A DNA stretch of 6,285 nucleotides from Gammaproteobacteria bacterium (GCA_005877705.1 VBNY01000228.1:1-6285); one strand, 5' to 3'; positions 1 to 6,285 are shown, numbered from the stretch's first letter. Translations and numbers: made by a program. Notes: generated by a model from the letters alone, not told the origin.

Positions 1-1750
1 ATTGTAGAGCTAGAAGCTCAATCCGGCCTCCACAGCCGAGACTGCGGAGTCTGATGGGCGCTGACTGCGGCGCGACGACATCGCTTTGGAGCAGCCAGGC
101 CGGCAGCCCGTCCAACGGAAACGGGTGGCTCACGGCGAAGCCCTGCGCGCAGTCGACCCCGATGTCGCGCAGCACGTCCAGGATCTCGGGCTTCTCGGCG
201 AACTCGGCGATCGTCTGCTTGCCGAGCATATGGCACAGATCGTTGATCGCCGCGAGCAGCGTACGCGCGCGTGGATCTTCGTCGCACCCCCGCACGAACG
301 CGCCGTCGATCTTGACGAAGTCGACCGGCAAGGACTGCAGATAGCCGAGGGAGGAGAAACCGGTGCCGAAGTCATCCAGAGCGAAGCGGCAGCCCAGCGT
401 GGCCATGCGTCCGAGAAAGCCTCGCACCGGTGCCAGATTGCGGATCAACGCGGTCTCGGTGATCTCGAAGCACAGTTTTGCGCCACTCGCCGGATACGCG
501 CGGACCTGCTTCTCGAACCAGTCGCAGGCCGCTGGGTCGCACAGCGTCTGGCCCCCCAGGTTGATGGAGATGTAGCCGATGCGCTCCGTCATTCGGGCAT
601 TCGCGGCAAGCCACGCGAGAGCCGCCCGCAGGGTGAAGCGGTCGATGGCCGCGGTGAGTGAGTAGCGCTCGGCGACAGGCAGGAAGGTTCCCGGTCCGCG
701 CAGCGCACCGGTCTCGTCCACCATGCGGATCAGCAGCTCTCCGGCGGCCGGCCCGGGCGGGCCGGTCAGGTTGCGGATCGGCTGGAAATACAGCACGAAG
801 CTGCCGGTGTTGATCGCGCGTTGCAAGCGCGGCAGCTCGTTGAACGCCTGCGTCGTGCGGATGATGATGCTGTCATCCCACTGGTAGCAGCGCACCGCAT
901 TACCGCCGGATTCGTGCGCCTGTCGCACGGCGGTGTCGACAGCGTACAGCGCTTCCGCGGCGCTGGTGATCCGGGGCTGAAACTCGATGATGCCGATGCT
1001 CACCGAGGTGTGCAGCGCTTCATGGTTCCAAGTCGGCCCCGTCCCACGAATGGCGCGGCAGAACGAATGCGCGATCCGCTCGGCATCCGCCAGCGCCGTG
1101 TCGCGCAGAAATACCAGGAACGTCTCGATCCCGCCGCGCGCCACGACGAGATGGCTCGGCAGCTCGTCTATCAAAGTCCGTGCGACGAATTCGACGACGG
1201 CCTGCCCCGCTGCGGAGCCCAAGCGGTCGGTCAGAACCTTGAAGTGATCAACGTCGACCTGCAAAAGACAGGATGTCGAGCGGACGGGATCCGCGAGCAA
1301 TGCGCGCAGCTGCCGCTCGAAGGCGCTGCGCGGAAGCAGCAACGACATCGCCCCCGCACTGGATTCGTCCAGCACGGGCGTAGGTGCCGCCTCGACGCGT
1401 GCAGTCTGCACCAGAACGAGCTGGCCGCCCTCGCCGGCAACCGGACACGCCTGATGGCGCGCGGACAACCTTCCCGCCTCGGGCAGCCGCATCTGCACCA
1501 GGCATTCCACCGGCCCTCCGGGCCCGGACACGCAGCGCTCGAGCCACTTTTCCACCTGCTCTGCCGATGCGGTGTCGTGCAGGGAGGTGAAAGATCGGCC
1601 TTCGATCTGCGAGCAGTGCAGGCCCAGCAACTGCGCCGCCGCTTCCGTCGCGAGTCGGACGCGGCCGTCTACCTCCAACACGAACGCCGGCATGCCGACC
1701 AGTCGCAGTGCCGCCAGATCGCGCTCTGCGGCGCTTCCCCCCTGCTTCAT
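1..1750 (-). CDS. PAS-GGDEF-EAL protein, probable c-di-GMP phosphodiesterase (3' end outside window)
   Basis: Probable cytoplasmic enzyme that hydrolyses cyclic di-GMP. The minus frame is open from ATG at 1750 to the left edge (583 codons, no stop seen). A GGAGGG ribosome site (1755-1760) sits 4 nt before the ATG. Domain order: a PAS-like sensor at about residues 10-120; a GGDEF-type fold at about 138-300, with DVDHFK at 166-171; and an EAL domain at about 310-550. The GGDEF signature is replaced by GGIET (206-210), and the usual N and GD positions after DHFK are also changed, so cyclase activity is unlikely. The EAL domain keeps ELL (338-340) in place of EAL, N397, E429, DDFGTG (459-464), K480, E516 and Q536, which are the metal, substrate and catalytic positions of active EAL phosphodiesterases. 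No membrane segment is apparent. A tail of about 40 residues follows the EAL domain. The gene lies 34 bp downstream of the HTH-REC gene and is probably co-transcribed with it. The degenerate GGDEF may act as a GTP-binding regulatory domain, which is inference. Confidence 0.95.
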   Translation of the reverse strand, partial: MKQGGSAAERDLAALRLVGMPAFVLEVDGRVRLATEAAAQLLGLHCSQIEGRSFTSLHDTASAEQVEKWLERCVSGPGGPVECLVQMRLPEAGRLSARHQACPVAGEGGQLVLVQTARVEAAPTPVLDESSAGAMSLLLPRSAFERQLRALLADPVRSTSCLLQVDVDHFKVLTDRLGSAAGQAVVEFVARTLIDELPSHLVVARGGIETFLVFLRDTALADAERIAHSFCRAIRGTGPTWNHEALHTSVSIGIIEFQPRITSAAEALYAVDTAVRQAHESGGNAVRCYQWDDSIIIRTTQAFNELPRLQRAINTGSFVLYFQPIRNLTGPPGPAAGELLIRMVDETGALRGPGTFLPVAERYSLTAAIDRFTLRAALAWLAANARMTERIGYISINLGGQTLCDPAACDWFEKQVRAYPASGAKLCFEITETALIRNLAPVRGFLGRMATLGCRFALDDFGTGFSSLGYLQSLPVDFVKIDGAFVRGCDEDPRARTLLAAINDLCHMLGKQTIAEFAEKPEILDVLRDIGVDCAQGFAVSHPFPLDGLPAWLLQSDVVAPQSAPIRLRSLGCGGRIELLALQ

Positions 1751-1784
1751 CAGGCCCTCCCGTTTTGTCCGTGCCGCGCCAGGC

Positions 1785-2372
1785 TTACCTGACGTCCGCA
1801 CTTCCCGCGCTCAGCCCGAGCTCCTGCAGCAGCAGCTCGGGATCGAGTGGTTTGGCAACACAGGCGTCCGCTCCCGCAGCGAGGATGCGACTCACGTGAT
1901 CGGGGCTCGGAAAGCCCGTCACGGCTACGATGCGAATGTGATTGAGCGTCTGGCGCGCACGCAGGCGCCGACAGACTTCGAATCCGTCGATACCGGGCAT
2001 CATCAGATCCAGCACCAGGGCGTGCGGGCGGAATGACTCCACTTTGCTGCCGGCCTCGAAGCCGTCGTGCGCGACGTCGGTTTCGACCTGCGGGTGACGC
2101 ATCTGGATGACCCCGACGATGAATCGGGCCACTTGTGGATCGTCGTCGACGATCAGCACGCGACTCGGGCCGCCGCTGCCGCCCGGGGTGGCGCCGCGGC
2201 TGCGGGCGAACTCCTCGACGTCACTCATCAGAAAGCGGCGATGGCCGCCGGGGGTGGTCAGAGAGCGGAGCAGGCCGCGCGCGGCCCACTGCCGCACGGT
2301 TACCGGGTTCACCATCAGCAACTCAGCAACCTCGTTGGGCGTGAGATGCGTCTTCTGCTTTGACTTCTTCAT
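1785..2372 (-). CDS. Response regulator with N-terminal MerR/excisionase-like HTH and C-terminal receiver domain
   Basis: Putative 195-residue phosphorylation-controlled DNA-binding protein. Residues 10-60 form a MerR/excisionase-type winged helix-turn-helix: LTPNEVAELL, then VTVRQWAARG, then the wing TPGGHRRF (40-47). A Gly/Ser/Pro-rich linker (61-70) leads to a receiver domain at 71-187. This has the acidic pocket D76-D78, phospho-acceptor D122 in LVLDLMMPG, T152 and K174 in the AKP motif, so it looks phosphorylatable. The order is reversed from the common receiver-first regulator. The frame is open up to an ATG at 2483, but homology begins just after the ATG at 2372. The upstream 37 residues are Arg-rich and featureless, and a candidate promoter overlaps their start, so 2372 is preferred. 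The SD is unremarkable: GGGAA 8-9 nt upstream, with a closer GGGAG only 1 nt from the ATG. It stops with TAA at 1785-1787, 34 bp before the PAS-GGDEF-EAL gene. No histidine kinase is in the window, so its phosphodonor is unknown. Confidence 0.93.
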   Translation of the reverse strand: MKKSKQKTHLTPNEVAELLMVNPVTVRQWAARGLLRSLTTPGGHRRFLMSDVEEFARSRGATPGGSGGPSRVLIVDDDPQVARFIVGVIQMRHPQVETDVAHDGFEAGSKVESFRPHALVLDLMMPGIDGFEVCRRLRARQTLNHIRIVAVTGFPSPDHVSRILAAGADACVAKPLDPELLLQELGLSAGSADVR

Positions 2373-2404
2373 GCTCCCGATTTCCCGCGCGGCCCCCGTT
2401 TGGC

Positions 2405-2419
2405 GTCGCTCGTGGCGAC
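2405..2419 (-). other. Short hairpin in the probable 5' leader of the HTH-REC gene
   Basis: GTCGC (2405-2409) and GCGAC (2415-2419) are perfect 5-bp inverted arms around a 5-nt loop, 33 nt upstream of the ATG at 2372. On the minus strand an AAGGAG (2424-2429) lies just 5' of the hairpin, but no ATG, GTG or TTG follows at a usable distance, so it does not serve a visible leader peptide. A stem this short occurs often by chance in GC-rich DNA. Confidence 0.2.
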
Positions 2420-2470
2420 TTCGCTCCTTAAGCCTAAGCGGCGCGCGGCCTGCTCCAGCGGAACGGCGCC

Positions 2471-2500
2471 ACTGTAATAGCATCGGAAAGATCGAGTCAA
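2471..2500 (-). promoter_or_regulatory. Candidate sigma70-type promoter for the HTH-REC/EAL operon
   Basis: On the minus strand TTGACT (2495-2500) resembles a -35 box. It is followed after 18 nt by TACAGT (2471-2476), a 4/6 match to the -10 box. An alternative -10, TATTAC (2474-2479), has a short 15-nt spacer. The site lies inside the only clearly AT-rich stretch of the window. It would give a leader of about 90 nt before the ATG at 2372. It was read by eye with no start-site data. Confidence 0.35.
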
Positions 2501-2507
2501 TCTGTTT

Positions 2508-2524
2508 AATCGATTTTATCGATT
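2508..2524. repeat. Perfect 7-bp inverted repeat in AT-rich region, possible operator
   Basis: AATCGAT (2508-2514) and ATCGATT (2518-2524) are exact reverse complements separated by TTT. A further CGATCG palindrome follows at 2525-2530, and ATCGA also occurs at 2491-2495. The repeat lies just upstream of the candidate -35 box on the minus strand, where an activator site would be expected. It could be bound by the adjacent HTH-REC protein, but that is inference from position alone. Confidence 0.4.
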
Positions 2525-2647
2525 CGATCGCAATGTACGCATGAATCGCTTACTCTATTTGACAGAATATCGGCGGAAATGCAGCAGCGCTTAGGTCCAC
2601 GGTGGCCGGCGGAGGCTCGAGCTCTCGAGGTCGTGGAAGGCTGGCCT

Positions 2648-4270
2648 CTACATATGGAAGACCCGGTCCACCAGGGCACCCGGATCCACGCCGCGGGGCA
2701 GCGTGCCGAAGGCGGCGGGCGCACCGGCGGTCAGTCGGGACGCCAGAAACGCGTGCGCGGATTTTTCCGGTCCGTGCGCAAGAAGCACCGCAGCCTGCAC
2801 GGCCAGAGCGATCTTTTCCGTGAGGCGCCGTGCGCGCGCCTCGCCGTCCGCCAGGTCACCGAGCTCGGCATGCAGCTCATCGAAGAACCGATCGTAGCGC
2901 GCGTCTCTTCCCTTGCCGTGTGCGAGCAACGCCATGAGCGCATCCCGCGTGCGCGGCTCGCGTGCCAGCGCGCGCAGCACGTCGAGGCACATGACGTTGC
3001 CGGAGCCTTCCCAGATGGAATTCAGCGGCGACTCCCGAAACCGGCGTGCGATAGGCCCTTCTTCCACATAGCCGTTGCCCCCCAGCACCTCCATCGCCTC
3101 GGCGACCACGGGGGGCGCGCGTTTGCACACCCAATACTTCGCCACTGGAGTCAGCACACGACGCAACAGCGCTTCCGCTTCGTCGTGCTGCGTGTCGAAC
3201 GCGCGCGCCAGCCGCATGACCAGAGCGATGTCGCCCTCGCATTCGAGCGCGAGATCGGCCAGCACGTTGCGCATCAACGGCTGGTCCGCCAGCAGACGGC
3301 CGAAAGCGCTGCGTTGGCGCGCGTGGTGAATGGCCTGAGCCACGCACTGGCGCATGAGGCCCGCGGAGGCGATCGCATTGTCGAGCCGGGTGTAGACCCC
3401 CATTTCCAGTATCGCCGGGATACCCCGACCTTCCTCTCCGACGAGCAGCCCGTAAGCCGCCTCGAATTCCACTTCGCTCGAGGCGTTGGAATGGTTGCCG
3501 AGCTTGTCCTTCAAGCGCTGCAGACGCAGCGCGTTGACGCTGCGGTCGGCAACGAAGCGCGGCACGAAGAAACACGACAGACCGGCGGGCGCCTGCGCGA
3601 GCACCAGGAAGGCATCGCACATCGGAGCCGAGAAGAACCATTTGTGTCCGCTGAGGCGATATTCGCGGCCCGGCCCGCGAGCGCCGGCGGGCACGGCGCG
3701 CGTCGTGTTGGAACGCACGTCCGAGCCGCCCTGCTTCTCCGTCATGCCCATGCCCATGAGCGCGCCTTGCTTGTCGGCGGTCGGGACGAATCGCGGGTCG
3801 TATTGCCGTGACAGCAGCAGTGGCAGCCATGCAGCGAAGTCCTGCGGCTGATGCGCCAACGCGGGAACGGCGCCGTACGTCATCGTCGCGGGGCACTGCG
3901 TGCCATTCTCTATCTCGGCCCACAGCATGTAGCCGGCCGCCCGCGCCACGTGCGCGCCCGGCCGCGGCTCGGCCCACGGGCCCGTGTGCAGCCCTTCCAG
4001 CACGAGTCTGCGCATGAGCTCGTGCCACGCCGGGTGAAACTCGACCTCGTCACGGCGGCGGCCGAAGCGGTCGAAGATTTTCAGCACGGGCGGGTTGCGG
4101 TTGGCAGCATCGCCCGTGCCGAGCCGCTCACCGAGCGCGGCGATCCGGCCGTGGTCCGCCACCGACCCTTCCCGCGCGAGCGCCTCTACCAGCGCGGGAT
4201 TCGTGGTGAACAAATTGTAATCGACGAGCTCGCCCGACTGGTTCGCCACGTCATGTGTTGGAATGCCCAT
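2648..4270 (-). CDS. aidB: AidB-type acyl-CoA dehydrogenase homologue (alkylation-response protein)
   Basis: A 540-residue flavoprotein of the acyl-CoA dehydrogenase fold that closely follows E. coli AidB (541 aa) in length and motifs. AidB is induced with the Ada response, binds FAD and double-stranded DNA, and is linked to protection against alkylating agents. Its real chemistry is unsettled. Matching landmarks: HPAWHELM near 79-86, MGMTEKQGGSDVRSNTT (174-190, flavin/substrate region), GHKWFFSAP (208-216), LSCFFVPRF (231-239), RLKDKLGNHSNAS (252-264), AEAMEVLGG (390-398) and NSIWEGSGN (417-425). E421 sits where medium-chain acyl-CoA dehydrogenases carry the catalytic base. The C-terminal part from about 440, which binds DNA in E. 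coli AidB, is present. The frame continues to ATG 4321, but ATG 4270 places MGIPTHDVANQ where AidB proteins begin. The SD is weak (GAGG about 12 nt upstream). The gene follows the short-chain dehydrogenase by 103 bp on the same strand. No ada, alkB or alkA is nearby. Confidence 0.93.
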   Translation of the reverse strand: MGIPTHDVANQSGELVDYNLFTTNPALVEALAREGSVADHGRIAALGERLGTGDAANRNPPVLKIFDRFGRRRDEVEFHPAWHELMRRLVLEGLHTGPWAEPRPGAHVARAAGYMLWAEIENGTQCPATMTYGAVPALAHQPQDFAAWLPLLLSRQYDPRFVPTADKQGALMGMGMTEKQGGSDVRSNTTRAVPAGARGPGREYRLSGHKWFFSAPMCDAFLVLAQAPAGLSCFFVPRFVADRSVNALRLQRLKDKLGNHSNASSEVEFEAAYGLLVGEEGRGIPAILEMGVYTRLDNAIASAGLMRQCVAQAIHHARQRSAFGRLLADQPLMRNVLADLALECEGDIALVMRLARAFDTQHDEAEALLRRVLTPVAKYWVCKRAPPVVAEAMEVLGGNGYVEEGPIARRFRESPLNSIWEGSGNVMCLDVLRALAREPRTRDALMALLAHGKGRDARYDRFFDELHAELGDLADGEARARRLTEKIALAVQAAVLLAHGPEKSAHAFLASRLTAGAPAAFGTLPRGVDPGALVDRVFHM

Positions 4271-4373
4271 GGCCGTGTGTGCCCTCGACTGCCGCCGCGC
4301 CTCGCGCCTTGTGCCGAGCATAGCGCGCGAGGCCCGGTCCGACGAATGAGCGCCTGGCTCCGCCCCGCGGCAA

Positions 4374-5192
4374 TCACGGCCCGAGACCCGCGAGCTGCAG
4401 GCTCAAGGCCGCGAGCCGCCGGCGTGCCTCCGGGTCGTAGGCCTGCGCATGAGCTCGGTCACGTTGCTTGCCGTTGAAATATAGACCTGTCTGCGCTTGA
4501 AAATCGGCCGCCACGGCGAGCTGCATGACCGCCTCCGCCCCCTGCTCGACGGCGCTCACCGGCGTGACTCCCGCGGCCCGCACCATGGTCGTGTCCATGT
4601 ACGTCGCCGGGTGCAGGCAGTTGACCGTCACGCCGGTTCCCTGCAGCTCGCGGGCAAGGTCGAAGGTGAACATGATCTGTGCGAGCTTGCTTTGCGCGTA
4701 GGCGCGCATGCCGCTGTACGCGCGTGTCAGCATCAGGTTGTCGAAGTCGAGCGGATATTGACCGACCGAGGCCACGTTGATGATGCGGGCCGGCGCGCTC
4801 CTCACGAGCAGCGGCAAGAGCGACCAGGTGAGCAGGACCCCTGCGAGGTAGTTGACCGCGAATCTCAGCTCGTATCCATCGGCGCTCGTGTCGCGCTTGG
4901 CGCTGCGATCACCCGTGCCGATGCCGGCGTTGTTGATCAGGAGATGCAGCTGCGTGTGGTCGCGCTGGACGGCTTGCGCGAGCGCCCGTACGGCCGCTAG
5001 CGAAGCGAAATCGGCTTCGTAAAACGTTGCCGTTCCCCCATCCGCCCTGATCTCACTGACGAGGCGTTCGCCTCGCTCCCGGCTGCGGCCGTGGATCAGA
5101 ACGGCCGTTCCTGCAAGCGCGAGCTTGCGCGCGACCGCGCGGCCGAGACCGTCGGTCGAGCCCGTGATCAGTGCAACATTGCGTTGGGACAT
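4374..5192 (-). CDS. Short-chain dehydrogenase/reductase (NADP-type, retinol-dehydrogenase-like)
   Basis: A cytoplasmic NAD(P)-dependent oxidoreductase of 272 residues, of classical SDR form. It has the cofactor motif TGSTDGLG (10-17), a basic stretch after strand 2 (HGRSRERG, 34-41) that suggests preference for NADP(H), an adenine-pocket D61, NNAG (87-90) and N114. The catalytic set is S142, Y165 and K169 (YAQSK). HPATYMDT (194-201) takes the place of the usual PG motif, a form I recall from a widespread bacterial subgroup. The substrate cannot be predicted. ATG 5192 gives MSQRNVALITG, the normal distance to the first beta strand. In-frame ATGs at 5228 and 5375 would add unconserved sequence. 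An AGGAAA lies about 17 nt upstream of 5192, too far to be a good SD, so the start is less certain than the gene. It diverges from the PEBP gene and lies upstream of aidB, possibly in one transcript. Confidence 0.92.
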   Translation of the reverse strand: MSQRNVALITGSTDGLGRAVARKLALAGTAVLIHGRSRERGERLVSEIRADGGTATFYEADFASLAAVRALAQAVQRDHTQLHLLINNAGIGTGDRSAKRDTSADGYELRFAVNYLAGVLLTWSLLPLLVRSAPARIINVASVGQYPLDFDNLMLTRAYSGMRAYAQSKLAQIMFTFDLARELQGTGVTVNCLHPATYMDTTMVRAAGVTPVSAVEQGAEAVMQLAVAADFQAQTGLYFNGKQRDRAHAQAYDPEARRRLAALSLQLAGLGP

Positions 5193-5332
5193 CGTCAGCC
5201 CAGATTGTTTCCTGATCTTGTGTACCATGAAGACGAATCGCCCACTACTGTGTCCTGTGGCGTTTGCGTGCCGAGCGCCTGGCGCTGCACACTTCGCGTT
5301 CTTCGAAGCCAACCTCAGCGAGGAGAGCACCA
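5193..5332. promoter_or_regulatory. Divergent intergenic region between the dehydrogenase and PEBP genes
   Basis: This 140-bp gap must supply the start signals for two divergent transcription units. I found no convincing -35/-10 pair on either strand. Small palindromes are present: AGCGC-CTG-GCGCT at 5274-5286 and CTTCGAAG at 5301-5308. Either could be an operator, but both are short enough to be chance. Confidence 0.4.
5321..5325 (+). promoter_or_regulatory. Ribosome binding site that fixes the PEBP start
   Basis: AGGAG lies 7 nt before the ATG at 5333. It selects that start over the in-frame ATG at 5264, whose extra 23 residues are Arg/Ser-rich and would bury the signal peptide. Confidence 0.75.
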
Positions 5333-5926
5333 ATGTGGCGGACTGCGTGGATGGCGAGCTCGTGGCTCGCGGCACTGACCCTCACGGCAGCGGAGCCCCG
5401 GGCGGGCAACGAGGCGGCCGGCGGCGCGGCGCCCGGCGGCACGTTCAGTCTCACCAGCCCGGACATTGCGCAGGGCAAGAAAATGACGGAAGCCCAGGTT
5501 TTCAACGGCTTCGGATGCAAGGGACGCAACGTCTCTCCCGCCATCTCGTGGAGCAACGCACCGCCGGCAACTAAGAGTTTCGCTTTGCTCATGCACGATC
5601 CCGATGCGCCGACGGGCAGCGGCTGGTGGCACTGGGTGGTGTACGACATCCCCGCGGAGGTGAGCTCGCTTCCCGCCGATGCCGGCGATCCGAAGAAGAA
5701 TCTCATGCCGAGCGGCGTCGTGCAGGGGCGCACGGACTTCGGCACGCGCGGCTATGGCGGACCTTGCCCGCCGCCGGGCAAGCCGCATCGCTACTACCTG
5801 CGGTTGTACGCCTTGAAGGTTCCGAAGCTCGAGGTGCCGGCGGACGCGAGCCCGGCGTTCATCGGCTTCAATGTGAACGCGAACGCAATCGCCAAGACAG
5901 AGCTGATGGGATTGTACGGGCGGTGA
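5333..5926 (+). CDS. Exported YbhB/YbcL-family PEBP (Raf-kinase-inhibitor-like) protein
   Basis: A 197-residue member of the phosphatidylethanolamine-binding protein fold, bacterial YbhB/YbcL branch. Members bind small anionic ligands in a shallow pocket, and their bacterial role is mostly unknown. Residues 1-20 look like a Sec signal peptide: a short n-region with R3, a hydrophobic core at about 8-19, and a likely cut near A20. The product is probably periplasmic, as for E. coli YbcL. The mature domain shows FGCKGRNVSPAISW (60-73), then the pocket motifs DPDAPTGSGWWHW (89-101) and GYGGPCPPPGKPHRYYLRLYAL (140-161), all canonical. C62 and C145 are the two cysteines of the mature part and could pair in the periplasm. 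That pairing is inference. It is full length for the family. It is the first gene of the rightward unit and lies 32 bp before the metallophosphoesterase gene. Confidence 0.95.
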   Translation: MWRTAWMASSWLAALTLTAAEPRAGNEAAGGAAPGGTFSLTSPDIAQGKKMTEAQVFNGFGCKGRNVSPAISWSNAPPATKSFALLMHDPDAPTGSGWWHWVVYDIPAEVSSLPADAGDPKKNLMPSGVVQGRTDFGTRGYGGPCPPPGKPHRYYLRLYALKVPKLEVPADASPAFIGFNVNANAIAKTELMGLYGR

Positions 5927-5958
5927 GGACCTAAGCGGGCTCGCGCCGCGCTTGCGAC

Positions 5959-6285
5959 ATGAAGATCGGGTTGATCTCCGATACGCATGGACTGCTTCGA
6001 CCCGAGGCGCTGCGCGCGTTATCCGGTGTGCAGCACATCATCCATGCCGGCGATATCGGCGGTGCGCGGGTGCTCGCGGAGCTGCGCAACATAGCGCCGC
6101 TCGACGCCGTTCGAGGCAACAACGATAAGGGGGACTGGGCGGCGGCACTGCCGCTGACGCTGACGCTCGAATTCGATGGTCTCGGCGTTCACGTTCTGCA
6201 TGATCTGCGGGAGCTGGGCCTGGATCCCGCCGCGCGGGGGTTCCGAGTGGTGGTCGCCGGACATTCCCATAAGCCGGCAGTAGTC
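5959..6285 (+). CDS. YfcE/MJ0936-type metallophosphoesterase (3' end outside window)
   Basis: A small cytoplasmic metal-dependent phosphodiesterase of the calcineurin-like fold. The family hydrolyses model phosphodiesters and the natural substrate is usually unknown. The first 109 residues are present, about two thirds of a typical 155-180 aa member. Metal-binding motifs are intact: D8 and H10 (SDTHG), D32 (HAGD), N54 (RGNND), H81 and H102/H104 (GHSHK). The usual HGH after the central strand is HD here (LHDL, 80-83), with a shortened following loop. I recall this form from proteobacterial relatives, so it is a subfamily trait and not damage. ATG 5959 is the only reasonable start: in-frame TAA at 5932-5934 blocks extension and no other start codon lies between. 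No clear SD precedes it. It lies 32 bp after the PEBP stop, so it may depend on readthrough or translational coupling. Confidence 0.92.
   Translation, partial: MKIGLISDTHGLLRPEALRALSGVQHIIHAGDIGGARVLAELRNIAPLDAVRGNNDKGDWAAALPLTLTLEFDGLGVHVLHDLRELGLDPAARGFRVVVAGHSHKPAVV

Noticed and set aside
1..16. A possible stop of the EAL gene near the left edge
   Set aside because: In the coding frame the triplets here read as Leu, Ala, Leu and Gln. The TAG trinucleotides seen on the plus strand are not minus-strand stops, so the gene runs out of the window.
821..1792. Plus-strand open frame of 323 codons
   Set aside because: It is antisense to the PAS and GGDEF regions of the minus-strand protein and has no recognisable motif. 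The minus frame carries continuous domain homology.
2559..2564. Perfect TTGACA on the plus strand
   Set aside because: No -10-like hexamer follows at 16-18 nt, and the DNA downstream encodes minus-strand aidB, so there is no plus-strand gene for it to serve.
2616..2629. Two CTCGAG palindromes 2 bp apart, just beyond the aidB stop, as a possible terminator
   Set aside because: Pairing would leave a 2-nt loop and no T-run follows on the minus strand, so it does not look like an intrinsic terminator. I saw no other terminator in the gap.
2579..3811. Plus-strand open frame of 410 codons
   Set aside because: It lies wholly antisense to aidB, whose motifs are unmistakable. Its translation is Arg/His/Gln-rich with no recognisable domain, typical of opposite-strand frames in GC-rich genes.
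2877..4028. Second minus-strand open frame of 383 codons
   Set aside because: It is an out-of-frame shadow of aidB with low-complexity Ala/Arg/Gly translation.
4317..4345. TATGCT (4317-4322, minus strand) as a -10 box for a separate aidB promoter
   Set aside because: The hexamer spaced 17 nt upstream matches the -35 consensus at only about 3 of 6 positions, so it is no better than chance in this composition.
6199..6207. HD in place of HG in the metallophosphoesterase as a sign of a broken active site
   Set aside because: All other metal ligands are present and I recall this variant from related proteobacterial proteins, so it reads as a normal subfamily feature.

Overview
The window is G+C-rich (about two thirds by eye), gene-dense chromosomal DNA. 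It carries six protein genes, all of families common in Proteobacteria. GC-rich codon use, an AidB-type acyl-CoA dehydrogenase, a PAS-GGDEF-EAL protein and a periplasmic PEBP protein fit a gamma- or betaproteobacterium. The exact lineage cannot be fixed from this sequence. I see no mobile element, tRNA, rRNA, CRISPR array or phage gene.

Layout: four genes lie on the minus strand and two on the plus strand, diverging from a 140-bp gap at 5193-5332. Reading leftward from that gap: an NADP-type short-chain dehydrogenase (5192-4374); an aidB homologue (4270-2648); a 275-bp gap with an AT-rich island; a response regulator with its DNA-binding domain at the N-terminus (2372-1785); and 34 bp later a PAS-GGDEF-EAL cyclic-di-GMP protein (1750 to the left edge, 3' end missing). 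Reading rightward: an exported YbhB/YbcL-type PEBP protein (5333-5926), then a YfcE/MJ0936-type metallophosphoesterase (5959 to the right edge, 3' end missing).

How the genes may work together: the response regulator and the PAS-GGDEF-EAL protein are spaced like a two-gene operon. They probably form a local signalling unit: a phospho-receiver controlling a MerR/excisionase-like DNA-binding domain, beside an enzyme expected to degrade c-di-GMP. The GGDEF half has lost its signature while the EAL half keeps every catalytic residue I can check. The dehydrogenase and aidB run in the same direction with a 103-bp gap and may be co-transcribed, but nothing in their sequences ties them functionally.

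Most of the window is ordinary. The parts most worth a second look are the HTH-REC/EAL pair and the AT-rich, repeat-bearing region upstream of it. I did not find convincing evidence of a wholly new system.
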